The notes under the pieces: model-generated
Database searches by the model: none
What the model saw: the letters and a program-made list of their open reading frames with translations, nothing else
What the model was told of the DNA's origin: nothing
Made by a program: the position numbers and the translations under genes
In this document: one piece after another, positions 51,110 to 60,269 of the stretch
Layout: every line of letters begins with the position of its first letter
Position numbering within the stretch: the stretch's first letter is position 1
DNA from: Micropterix aruncella
Taxonomy: Eukaryota > Arthropoda > Insecta > Lepidoptera > Micropterigidae
Direction: 5' to 3'
Length of the DNA: 64,000 nucleotides
Assembly: GCA_944548615.1 (NCBI GenBank)
Contig: OX155974.1
Coordinates: forward strand, 1,860,001 to 1,924,000

Positions 51110-51235
51110 GCGCCGCGCCGGCCTGGGAGCCGGTCGCGCCGGAACGAGCGACACACAGCCGCGCCGCGACGGCCTGGGAGCCGGTCGCGCCGGAACGAGC
51201 GACACGCAGCCGCACGCCGCGCCGCGCCGCGCCGA
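51110..51235 (+). repeat. ~55-bp tandem repeat
   Basis: GGCCTGGGAGCCGGTCGCGC then CGGAACGAGCGACAC occurs at about 51119 and 51171, continuing the GC-rich repeat field after the 120-bp units. Confidence 0.8.
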
Positions 51236-51962
51236 CTACGTGCCTGCCGTCAACAACAGTCGTCAGCTTAAGCGCGCCGCAGCATCGCCGCGTCGCTTCA
51301 AGCCGCCGACACTCCGCTTCAGTACGAGCGACAAACACGCGGTCGGCTAAGGAAGCCACCGCCAGCAGCACGCCGCAGCACCATCGCCCGACCGCCTGTT
51401 GGACACGCGGGTCGGTCTACGAGCTGCAAGCTGCGACACCGACAGTGGTGACAAACTTTAATAAGACATTTTTTGTGTGTTGTGATAAGATTGTGGACAT
51501 TTTATATGCCAACCTAGAAGTAAGCTAGGCTAAGAATTTGTGTATTCGTCTAGCAAGTATTTAGGAATTAATAACATTTGTGTATTTTTACATTTTAGGA
51601 TAATTTCATGTTTTACTTTGTTTAAAGTCTAGCTATAAGTTGTGAATATATCTCGTTGTTTCAACAGAGAAAAGTGAGTTTTATTGGTGCTAGAACAGGG
51701 AGAGTTGAACGGTGGTAAAAGTGCAAACTGAGGCTATCGAGGCTCGCCGCGGTGACCTGGCTGCCCGTAATAGGGCGAGCGGCGATCGAGTGGGGGGACC
51801 TCTTTTTACAGTCCTGGGTCCCCAACGACCACTGATCGGTTCCGTGCCAGTGGCATCGCAATATTGTGGCAGGTGGCCGCAATAAAATGATGGTCTGCAA
51901 GTTTTGGCTACGAAATACAACTTGGACGTTGATGGAGTTAAAAAAAGATCAAAAGTCTTCGG

Positions 51963-52169
51963 TCATAAAAGGCCGATCGAAATTGTTTTCGGACATGCGT
52001 GTAGAGTTTTAAAAAGAATATCTTTATCTTCTCGCAGTTCACGCATAATTACATTATTTCGATCCACAAAATATCTTCGAGCCAACAACATGCGCTTGGT
52101 TCTCTTTTGTTTTCTAGATTTTCTTATCACCAAGTAGGCCGCACATAGTAGAATCATCTCGTCGCACAT
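51963..52169 (-). pseudogene. Harbinger-like transposase N-terminus
   Basis: From the ATG at 52169 the minus strand reads MCDEMILLCAAYLVIRKSRK, then RMLLARRYFVDRNNVIMREL and REDKDILFKTLHACPKTIS before a stop. The spacing of the basic RRYFVDR block and the EL..D...F helix fits the N-terminus of PIF/Harbinger transposases. The DDE region is missing. Confidence 0.5.
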
Positions 52170-52514
52170 GTTGTTATACTGAACGATAATAACGACTCCG
52201 GTCGGATGACGCACGGACATGATGCATTCAACAGTTGCTTGCCCTAAAGGAAAGTTGAATAGAATGATGAAGGGAAAGTTGAAGATGAAAGGGGCACAGT
52301 GTGGACATAGCTATAGTGTAGTTCGGGTTGGTATGTACCATTGATATTTACTAAAATAATAAATCCATTGTTGCCAGAGCGTCTTTAAATTTAAAAATTG
52401 TGGATTTAAATACATTATGGATCGATTAGCAGAAAAGCAATATTTTCCTATTTACAAAATAAGGCAAAATGACAAATTGTCGGGATTCCGTCTCTCTATA
52501 ATGTTGGCGTACAT

Positions 52515-53170
52515 AGTTAGTTTGTCTGGGCTTTTTTCTCGCACTTGGCCTCTTGAATGGGCCGTTATGCGTGGCTCATGTTTCTATTTGTGTTTATGTT
52601 ACTCCAGCCAACCCAGGCTGTCCCAGAAGGTTAGCCGCCTGTTTGGGTTGCTACAGGCCTCCGGGACAGATGCTGGGGATTGTAGTATTCTTGGCCGTTG
52701 CTCTGCCACGCTCCTGCATTCCATGAGCACATGCTGTGGCGTTTCTTCTTCCTCCGTGCATCCTCTGCATAGAGGGCTGTCTGTCACACCTATGGTAAAC
52801 AGGTGTTTGTTTAGGGGACAGTGGCCTGTCATAGTACCTATGACTTTACGGATTTTGTCCCTTTTTAATCTGATGAGGTTGCGGGCAAGTTTTTTAGACG
52901 CTTCCGGAACCGCGTTCTTTGTTTGCCTGCATCCTGCGTTTTTTTTTCCATTCTGTAAGGTGGGTTTCATCGGTGTTCCTGCGTAGCCATTTTTTTATTT
53001 GGGCCTGGGGTATGGGCATCCAGGGCTTCGGTCCATATACGATTTTCTTTGATCCCCTTCTGGCCAGTTCGTCTGCCGCGTCGTTGCCCAGTGAGTCGCT
53101 GTGCCCTTTAATCGATTGCAGGGTCATTTTATTTGACCCTACAATGGATGTTGGCAGGGGTTTACTATGT
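52515..53170 (-). mobile_element. LINE-C copy, 5'-truncated
   Basis: The minus strand encodes MTLQSIKGHSDSLGNDAADE (end of RNase H), a frameshift near 52930, then KVIGTMTGHCPLNKHLFTIG, CRGCTEEEETPQHVLMECRS and FWDSLGWLE with a stop near 52600. The 3' tail (CAAACTAACTA on minus) is at about 52520. ATGTTGGC occurs near both edges and may be the duplication. Confidence 0.8.
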
Positions 53171-53259
53171 GCAATTTAAAATGGTTCTTTACTTAGCGTT
53201 TATATCGCATGGAAAATCTAATATTTAAAGAAATACATTTTAATTTTCCGGCCGACCCA

Positions 53260-53638
53260 TCGATAAGGAGGGAAAGTATTGTGAAAGCGCTAAATATTTT
53301 TTTGAGTTGATGATGGAAATATCCTTTTTGAACTCCCCTGAGACGATTACGATTATTTCCAGATTAAAGTCTGTTTCTGTGCCTGTCTGTGTGTCTGTAT
53401 TCCTCCACGATAGCGCCCAAACGGTTAATCCGACTGAACTGAAAATTTGTATAATCATTTGGTCATAGCAAGAGTTCAAAAGATTGTAGTTGAAATTGTT
53501 TCACCAGGAATGGCATCGGTTATAAATATCTCCCTTAAAATAATATTCATAGAGACTAGAAATTCGGTACGCAAATGTCTAGTTGGACCGAAATCACATT
53601 GTGAAGTTTTGGTTGAAGTATCTTATATACAAACCATA
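53260..53638. repeat. Dispersed repeat R3, longest copy
   Basis: GGGAAAGTATTGTGAAAGCG, TGTATTCCTCCACGATAGCG, TTGTAGTTGAAATTGT and CACATTGTGAAGTTTTGGTT are shared with 39458-39745. It lies immediately before an SR670 insertion in both places. Confidence 0.55.
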
Positions 53639-54015
53639 CTAGAGTTGCCAACTACAACGGGCGAACCCGTCACCTCACCTCAAGAAGTTTTAATTATAGT
53701 AGATCGTTCTGTCTTCCGTGAGGTGAGCGCAGTTACGCCACATGCCCGTAAGAAGCCAAAGCCTTACCTCGATATAACTAGGTTAATCACCCAGCCGGCC
53801 AACACTCGCGCCCTTACTTCCAGTTGCAACCAGATTACTCCGGTCTCCCGACTGGTTACAGGTTCGAGTTCGCTTTCGCGGTCCTCTCCCTTACGTAGCG
53901 GTGATATGGTGTCTACCAAAACTGTCGCGGACCACGGCGTCCTTTATCCGATTGGTCGTTTCAAGAGCAGTTGCCGTAAGGTAAACAACTACCCCCGCTC
54001 TACAGGAGACAACTA

Positions 54016-54685
54016 GAGTTGTCAACTACAGCGGGCGAGCCCGTTACCTCGGGAAGTTTTAACGATTAGTCGTTCTGTCTCTCTGAAGTGAGTGTAGAGG
54101 ACTTGGACAAAAACAGTCCACCATCAAGCCCCGCCACAAACCCGTAAGAGGCCAATGCCTTAACTGCGATATAGCCAAGAGTGTTACCTAGCGGGCTTAC
54201 ACTCACGCCCTTACTTCCAATTACGTCCAGATTACTCCAGTCTCTCGATTGGTTCCGAGTTCGAAGTCGCTTGCGCGGTCCTCTCCCTTACGAAGCGGTG
54301 AAACGGTGTGTACCGAATCTATCGCGGCCCACAGCATCCTTTGCCCGGCTGTTCACCCAGGATTGGGTAGCTGATGGTCGTTTCAAGAGCAGTCGCCGTA
54401 AGGTACGCGACCACCCCCGCTCTATAGGAAACAGTACTGCTTCCAGCCTCTCCCGACTGTTAGTCAGAGTCCACAGTCGATTGGCTTACGCCGCACGGTG
54501 CGCAGACCGTCTAGGAGCGCCAGAAGGTTGATTCCTAGGCGAAACTAGCCCTAAGGCCAGAGTCCTACCCAGGCTCACACTACATGCGTGGAGGCCGCCG
54601 GATGGGTTTTGACCCGTGAGTGTGACCAACCCTGAACAGAATGAGTCTTCGTGGCCGACTCAGCAAGGGCCCGTTAGCTCCCTCA
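54016..54685 (-). mobile_element. SR670 inner copy, full-length
   Basis: Flanked by TACAGGAGACAACTA (54001-54015) and TATAGGAGACAGTCTA (54686-54701), an approximately 15-bp duplication that has diverged. The left edge is the stem-loop end and the right edge is GGGCCCGTTAGCTCCC. Confidence 0.8.
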
Positions 54686-54801
54686 TATAGGAGACAGTCT
54701 AATCCCATACTCCCCCGGCTGTCGATCAGAATGCACAATCGATTGGCTTACGCCGCACGGTGCGCAAACCGTCTACGAGCGCCCGAAGGTTGACTCCTAG
54801 T

Positions 54802-56799
54802 CAGTGCCGGATTAAGCCAGCGCGGGGCCCGTAGCAAATTCTCTCAAAAGGCCCTTAGTTTGCTTTAGGTTCTTAAGTTTAGGGTGTAAAATAAAATAGA
54901 ACTTTTTGATAGATCCCTTTTATTCCTAAAATAAGGTAAAAAAATATAATTTTTGGAGGTACCGTGTAATCCAAAAACGTTTACAAAGAGAAATAAAAAA
55001 ATTCGGCGCCACAGCTACGACCAAAACTCCGCAGGAAAATTATATTGAGGAAATATTCAACTATCACAGTTTCAATCATATTCGACAATATAAATACAAA
55101 AAAAAAATATATTTACAACAGTGCCACTGTTGTTTTAAAAATATACACATATGTACAATTTTCTTTTTCAACAAACTGTGTGAAATTTTGCAATGAGGAC
55201 AAAAACTACAATCTAAGTAAAATCAGACCGTTTTTTATATAATTCACACCGATAGATCAGCCATTATTGTACGGCGCACCTTTATTAACGAATACTAAAT
55301 AAAATACAATAAAAACTCCTACTTTACTCACAATAATTACAAAAAAGGAAATGCACCGCTTAACAAAAGTAAATAAACAGTGCCCAATATTTTTCGCCCT
55401 TTTGAGCAATGCTTACAATTCGCTTCATAATATTGCGGCGCGGGCCCGAGTATGCGAATTAATATCTACAATTTAAGAAAAAACGACCTCACGCACTTTT
55501 TATATGTGATTTTTATAACATCAGTTATGTAAAGTAAAATTTTGAACTTCCTAAAGTGGGATTGTCGATGCCTGCCAGACCGAAGTTTGAGCAGCCGCCT
55601 CGCCTATTAAATATAATCATCGGCGGGGCGCGGGCTCGAGTTTAAGAATTAATATCTCCAATTTAAAAAAAAACCACCTCATGCACTTTTTATATGTGAT
55701 GTATAATATCATCAGCTATGTATAGTAAAATTTTGAACTTCCTAAAGTGGGATTTTCGATGCCTGCCAGACCGAAGTTTGAGCGGCTGCCACGACCATTA
55801 CATACAGTCATCTTAAATTGGAGATATTAATTCCCATACAGTCATCGGAGCGGACGCGCCGCGCCGATGACTGTATGTAATGGTCTGGCAGGCATCGAGA
55901 ATCCCACTTCAGGATGTTCAAAATTTTACTATACATAGCTGATGACATTATACATCACATATAAAAAGTGCATGAGGTCGTTTTTTCTTAAATTGGAGAT
56001 ATTAATTCCCATACTCGGGCCCGCGCTGCGCCGATGACTGTATGTAATGGTCGTGGCAGCCGCTCAAACTTCGGTCTGGCAGGCATCGAGAATACCATTT
56101 TAGGAAGTTCAAAATTTTACTATACATAGCTGATGACATTATACATCTGATATAAAAAGTACGTGAGGCTATTTTTTCTTAAATTGGAGATATTAATTCC
56201 CAAACTCGGGCCCGCTCCGCGCCAAAAAAATTTATGTAATGTTCGTGGCGGCCGCTCAAACTTCGGTCTGGCAGGCATCGAGAGTCCCACTTTAGGAAGT
56301 TCAAAATTTTATTGTACATAGCTGATAATATTATACATCACATATAAAAAGTTCGTGAGGTCATTTTTTCTTAAATTGGAGATATTAATTCCCAAACTCG
56401 GGCCCGCGCCCCGTCGATGATTATATTTAATGGGCGAGGCAGCCGCTCAAACATCGGTCTGGCAGGCATCGAGAATCCCACTTTAGAAAGTACAAAATGT
56501 TACTATTGATGATATTATACATCACAAGCTGCTGATATTATACATATATTATACAAGCAAGCTGATGATATTATACATCACAAATAAAAAGTGCGTAAAG
56601 TCGTTTTTTCTTAAATTGGAGATATTAATTCCCAAACTCGGGCCCGCGCCCCGCCGTTGATTATATTTAACGTTTCCCAGTGGCCTGTTGCAGGCTGCAG
56701 CGATAATTTTACGCTCAGGCAGGCGGGGATGCGCGGGGCCCCCCAATGCGCGGGGCCCGTAGCATTTGCTACTCTTGCTACGTGGCTAATCCGGCACTG
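54802..56799. mobile_element. Non-autonomous hAT element, 1998 bp
   Basis: The 8-bp target duplication CTCCTAGT is perfect (54794-54801 and 56800-56807). Terminal inverted repeats are CAGTGCCGGATTA, with imperfect extension including GCGGGGCCCGTAGCA near both ends. An 8-bp duplication and CAGTG ends are hallmarks of hAT. No transposase is present; the interior is made of ~190-bp repeats in two orientations. Confidence 0.95.
55436..56660. repeat. Palindromic array of ~190-bp units inside the hAT element
   Basis: Two units (55436-55620, 55622-55811) run one way. From about 55855 roughly four units (starts near 55860, 56036, 56226, 56416) run the other way. Each unit has TTGGAGATATTAATTCCC, CTCGGGCCCGCGC, GTCTGGCAGGCATCGAGA and AAGTTCAAAATTTTACTAT. 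The axis is near 55840. Confidence 0.85.
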
Positions 56800-56918
56800 C
56801 TCCTAGTGGAGACCGATCCGCAGGCCAGCGTCCTACTCTGTATGACCGATCCTGAACGAATGGGTCTTCGTGGCCAACTCTAACAGGGCTCATTAGCTCC
56901 CTGTTGATTAGGTACACA

Positions 56919-56950
56919 AAAGGGGGAGGGGGGGAGGGGGGGGGGGGGAC
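56919..56950 (+). repeat. Poly(G)-rich run
   Basis: AAAGGGGGAGGGGGGGAGGG is followed by 12 or more G, immediately beyond the SR670 5' end. Confidence 0.85.
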
Positions 56951-57184
56951 CAATACTATCGCAACGTTATCCTACTTCTACATTGAAGCATATACATGAA
57001 AGCTACAAGCACGCCAAGTTTCATGATTTCTGTCGGTTGGGTACCATAACTTCTATTTTTTTAGCTAAGAAGCCATCCTATTACATCTTTTTATGTAATA
57101 TTATTATTATTAAGAAAATATTTGTGTGTCTATTTATATATGATTTACATAAATGCAATACACGCCAGTGTTAAATCATTGAAC

Positions 57185-57612
57185 TTGCCACGGCGGGTCC
57201 CATCAAACTTGCAGAAGGCAAATTTGCAGACGGCAATCTTGCAGACGGCATTCTTGCAGGCGGCAGTTTTGCAGAAGGCAATCTTGCAGAAGGCAGTTTT
57301 GCAAATGTCAAAATTACCTAACCTAACCTAACAGAAAATCTTAAAACATTTTTTAAATGTTTAGTTTGATGTATAAAAGTCATCCACTACAAGGATGCCG
57401 GTAATTAATGTCACTTCGATTTTAGGGAAAGAAAAACCTAACCTAACCTAACCTAACAGAAAAACTTAAAAACTGTACTGAAGGTTGCCGCCTGCAAGGT
57501 TGCCGCCTGCAAGGTTGCCTCCTGCAAATCTGCCCTCAACAAATTTGGAACTGTCAAAAGTGACATTTGTGCAAAATTGCCGCATGCAAAACTGGCGCCC
57601 CCCGCCACGGCA
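57185..57612. repeat. Fold-back element of 16-17-bp repeats with CCTAA tracts
   Basis: The left arm (57190-57310) has about seven units like CTTGCAGACGGCAAT. The right arm (57485-57605) has the same unit inverted (AAGGTTGCCGCCTGC). The outer ends TTGCCACGGCGGG and CCCGCCACGGCAA are near-inverse. Between them are CCTAACCTAACCTAA tracts (57315-57332 and 57437-57458). It ends about 180 bp before the zinc-finger start codon. Confidence 0.7.
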
Positions 57613-57792
57613 ACAATTACCTACATACCAACCTTTTTAAAATATTCACATTGCAACACGACGACAAGTGTCAAACCAAAGCGATGTTTATTTTGTGCGG
57701 TCTTTAGACATTGGAGGGGTAGCTGTTACTTGTTATACAGTGTTACTTATCAAACTGATTCCTCCAAGTTTTCGATTGTTATTGATATCGCA

Positions 57793-58656
57793 ATGGAGAA
57801 GCAGGATATTAATGAAAGTAATGAAGATTTTAAAATTGAGGTTTTTAAAGTGGAGCTGTCAGACGCGGCCGATGAACTCAGACAAAACATTCTATTGTTC
57901 GAAGAGGGTGAAACATCTATTATCAAACTAGAACGAAGGGATACTGTGGAATCAGACGTCGAGGAAGAGGCAGAAGATGTCGTTTTGATAGAGGTCAAGG
58001 TATTGGTGAAGAGATTAGTTGATTTCTCTTGCGTTGTTTGTGGCTGTAACGTCGATACGAGTAAGCCGATGGGTTATTGGAAATGTCTGAAAGATACGGT
58101 GGAGTTGCTGTGCCATTTTTGCAATAAGAAATTTGTGTGCGCGGAGTGTTACCGGGGGTTTAATTATAAATCGAATATGCAAAGGCACATCGAAGGGGTG
58201 CATCTCAAGATAAAGAAATATAAATGCGGTAAATGTGACAAAGCATTTCTAAGCCAATATTATGTTAAAAAACACCTCGACGGGGTCCATCGCAAAATGA
58301 AGGACTTTAAATGTAAGCAATGCGAAAGCGCTTTCTGTCATCAATATGACTTAACAGTACATATGAATTCAGTCCACCTGAAGTTGAAGCCATTCGCCTG
58401 CAAAACATGCAAACGCGGCTTCTCAACACAAGCACATTTAAAGAAACACGTGAAGTCCGTTCATCTTAAAGTTAAGAATTATATTTGTGCTGAATGTAAC
58501 TACGCATCGTCAGAAAAAGAAACTTTAGCTACACACATTAAGACAGTTCATCTGAAACTAAAACCATTCATTTGTACGAAATGTAACCGTGCGTTCGGCT
58601 CAAGATTTAATTATAAAAGACATTTGCGGAAGATATTTCAATGCGAGTTCATTTAA
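57793..58656 (+). CDS. C2H2 zinc-finger protein, five to six fingers
   Basis: The start at 57793 (GCAATGG, strong context, MEKQDINES) is preferred over the ORF's first Met at 57577, which lies in the fold-back repeat. The acidic N-terminus (ESNEDFKIEVFKVELSD, VESDVEEEAEDVV) resembles that of the gene at 45854. A Cys-rich segment (CVVCGCN, CHFCNKKFVC) precedes fingers CAECYRGFNYKSNMQRH, CGKCDKAFLSQYYVKKH, CKQCESAFCHQYDLTVH, CKTCKRGFSTQAHLKKH and CAECNYASSEKETLATH. A sixth, CTKCNRAFGSRFNYKRH, ends LRKIFQCEFI without the last His. Linkers are VHLKLKPF-like. Presumed nuclear DNA-binding protein; target unknown. The truncated sixth finger and the partial copies just downstream suggest that the present stop is a product of local duplication. 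Confidence 0.85.
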   Translation: MEKQDINESNEDFKIEVFKVELSDAADELRQNILLFEEGETSIIKLERRDTVESDVEEEAEDVVLIEVKVLVKRLVDFSCVVCGCNVDTSKPMGYWKCLKDTVELLCHFCNKKFVCAECYRGFNYKSNMQRHIEGVHLKIKKYKCGKCDKAFLSQYYVKKHLDGVHRKMKDFKCKQCESAFCHQYDLTVHMNSVHLKLKPFACKTCKRGFSTQAHLKKHVKSVHLKVKNYICAECNYASSEKETLATHIKTVHLKLKPFICTKCNRAFGSRFNYKRHLRKIFQCEFI

Positions 58657-58660
58657 ATCG

Positions 58661-58910
58661 ACACGTGAACTCTGTTCATCTTAAAGTTAAGAATTATATT
58701 TGTGCTGAATGTAACCACGCATTCTCACTAAATATTTAGTTCAACACATTAACGTAGTCCATCTGAAATTAAAACCTTTCATTTGTACGAAATGTAAGCG
58801 TGCGTTTGGCCAAAGACGTCAGTATAAAAGACATGTACGTTCAGACAGTTGTTCCTTGGAAAATACTCAACTGCAGCGTCAGATTAACCTCATTCAGTCT
58901 CGGGAGTAAT
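58661..58910 (+). pseudogene. Duplicated 3' end of the zinc-finger gene, copy 2
   Basis: The block from CACGTGAACTCTGTTCATCT repeats 58448-58630 at a spacing of 213 bp. One frameshift (near 58730, in TCACTAAATATTTAG) interrupts the first finger. Beyond it the frame reads through a finger (CTKCKRAFGQRRQYKRH) and a tail ending with a stop near 58908. This may be the original gene end. Confidence 0.8.
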
Positions 58911-58967
58911 ACTCGTATGTAATGTAGTCATTGCGTGGTTATGTTTATGCTGTCCAGTGGGCCCGAT

Positions 58968-59250
58968 TGCGTTTCTTTGTGAATTTAAACTGAAGTTAGT
59001 TCAAGCGAACGAGAAAGAGGAATATGTTAGAGCAGAATATGAAACGAACGATCGTCGATAAAAACTACCTGTCACTTATACTCGTCCGAATAAATTTGAA
59101 CACATTTCGTGCGGTGTTAGATGTAGATGCTTTAACTTTGTTGGGTAGTTTTAAAGAGAAAAAGTGACAATCGTTCATTTTGCATTCCGCTTTCATATTC
59201 AAACGAACTTACTTCAGAATTTAGTTCACGAAGAAACGCAATCGAACTCA
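58968..59250. mobile_element. MITE-like inverted-repeat element between zinc-finger copies
   Basis: CGATTGCGTTTCTTTGTGAA at the left and its near reverse complement (TTCACGAAGAAACGCAATCG) at the right continue as imperfect inverted arms of ~85 bp (ACTGAAGTTAGTTC; AACGAACGAT). No ORF; no target duplication assigned. Confidence 0.55.
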
Positions 59251-59261
59251 GTGTCTCTGTG

Positions 59262-59440
59262 AACTTTCGAGTGAACTCTGTTCATCTTAAAGTGACGAAA
59301 AAGATTCTTATTTTTAAAACAAAATCCAAACGATTCATTTGTACGAAATGTTAAAATTCGTTTGGCATGAGTGGTGACTTTAAACGACATAAACACTCTG
59401 GACATTGTTCTTGGAAATGACAACAGCAGCGTCAGGTTAA
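59262..59440 (+). pseudogene. Duplicated 3' end of the zinc-finger gene, copy 3
   Basis: GTGAACTCTGTTCATCTTAA, CGATTCATTTGTACGAAATG and CTTTAAACGACATAAACACT match copies 1 and 2. It has multiple indels and stops, and the first finger's cysteines are lost. More decayed than copy 2. Confidence 0.75.
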
Positions 59441-59750
59441 ACTTAACATTAGTTTAATTATTTAACTGTTATGAATATAATACCGATGAGCATACTCTTT
59501 AATTGGTTATTGGTTTTTAAATTTGAGAAACCATAGGAAACCAAACTGTAGGTATATACTAGGTTTAAACTATTGTATATACTTTAAAAAGCGTGTATTT
59601 TAATAGTTTATATTTTCTTCTCTTCATTGAAATATTCGAGTACAAATTCCGATGAATGTAATAACTGCATAGCGCTATGCGGTTGTTCCTAGCATATTTT
59701 TTGAAGTTGGCAACTTTTGCGTTAACTGTAGTGCCAGACAGCAAGTAGCA
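59441..59750. other. No gene recognised
   Basis: AT-rich sequence between the zinc-finger remnants and SR670; nothing conserved seen. Confidence 0.4.
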
Positions 59751-60176
59751 ACTAGGGTTGTCGACTGCAGCGGGCGAGCCCGTCACCTCAGGAAGTTTTA
59801 CCGATTAGTCGTTCTATCTCCCTGGAGTGAGCGCAGAAGACTTGGACATTGTTTGTTCTTGGACTCGCTTGCGCGGTCCTCTCCCTTTCGAAGCGGTGAA
59901 ACGGTGTAAACCGAATCTATTGCGGACCACAACGTCCTTTGCCCGGCTGTTCACCCAGGATCGGGTAGCCGATGGTCGTTGCAAGAGCAGTCGTCGTAAG
60001 GTCCACAACCACCCCCGCTCTATAGGAAACAGTACTGCTTCCAGACTCCCCCGACTGTTAGTCAGAGTGCACAGTCGATTGGCTTACGCCGCACGGTGCG
60101 CAGACCGTCCAGAAGCGCCACAAGGTTGATTCCCAGGGGAAACTAACCATAAGGCCAGAGTCCTACCCAGGCTACG
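59751..60176 (-). mobile_element. SR670, 5'-truncated, with target duplication
   Basis: GCAAGTAGCA lies at 59741-59750 and 60177-60186. The copy keeps the stem-loop end at the left and stops within the 5' half (CCCAGGCTACG). An internal deletion near 59865 is present. A truncated copy that still has a duplication shows the truncation happened at insertion. Confidence 0.8.
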
Positions 60177-60269
60177 GCAAGTAGCAGTAAGGATGGTAGC
60201 CATGAGCGTCTTCTAACTGATATTTCATTTCGGATATCCCCTGAATGGATACCCACTGTGATGAACTTA

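Larger units (their letters stand above)
50119..51890 (+). mobile_element. GC-rich repetitive tail and 3' end of the ORF1-only retroelement
   Basis: After ORF1 there is no RT. Instead ~1.3 kb of GC-rich, largely repetitive sequence leads to a ~400-bp 3' end terminating GGTGGCCGCAATAAAATG. The last ~300 bp recur on the minus strand at 63485-63800, ending at the same GCAATA, so the 3' terminus is well defined. Long open frames on both strands here change with the repeats and are unlikely to be genes. Confidence 0.7.
47420..52311. mobile_element. Harbinger-like DNA transposon shell containing a retroelement
   Basis: The inverted repeats are perfect over 19 bp: GCTATGTCCACACTGTGCC at 47420-47438 and its reverse complement at 52293-52311. 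Inside the left end is a MADF-like start (47600). Inside the right end, on the minus strand, is a Harbinger-transposase-like N-terminus. A two-gene layout with MADF/Myb and DDE proteins is typical of PIF/Harbinger. Flanks are TAA (left) and TAT (right), so the 3-bp duplication is imperfect. The middle is replaced or occupied by a GC-rich retroelement. Confidence 0.65.
53640..56905 (-). mobile_element. SR670 outer copy with two later insertions
   Basis: A diverged SR670 in three pieces: 53640-54015, 54686-54801 and 56800-56905. The first gap is a second SR670 (54016-54685), the second is a hAT element (54802-56799). Its 5' end (CATTAGCTCCCTG) is at about 56905. Confidence 0.75.

Noticed and set aside
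47947..51371. Large overlapping ORFs on both strands across the GC-rich region
   Set aside because: They follow from high GC content and 3n-period repeats. Only the 48472-50118 frame has recognisable domains.
48200..51450. Bacterial contamination suggested by GC-rich sequence
   Set aside because: The ORF has eukaryotic retroelement domains, the 3' end recurs at 63.5 kb, and AT-rich Harbinger ends flank it.
54802..56799. Interpretation of the ~190-bp repeats as an independent satellite array
   Set aside because: They lie wholly within matched hAT ends with an 8-bp duplication, so they are treated as internal to that element.
57122..57331. Apparent pentapeptide-repeat protein (LQTAI/LQKAV)
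   Set aside because: The frame is a translation of a DNA tandem repeat forming one arm of a fold-back. No independent support for coding.
57577..57792. Upstream extension of the zinc-finger ORF to the first Met
   Set aside because: The first 72 codons lie partly in the fold-back repeat and are not zinc-finger-like. The ATG at 57793 has better context and starts an acidic region like the paralogue's.
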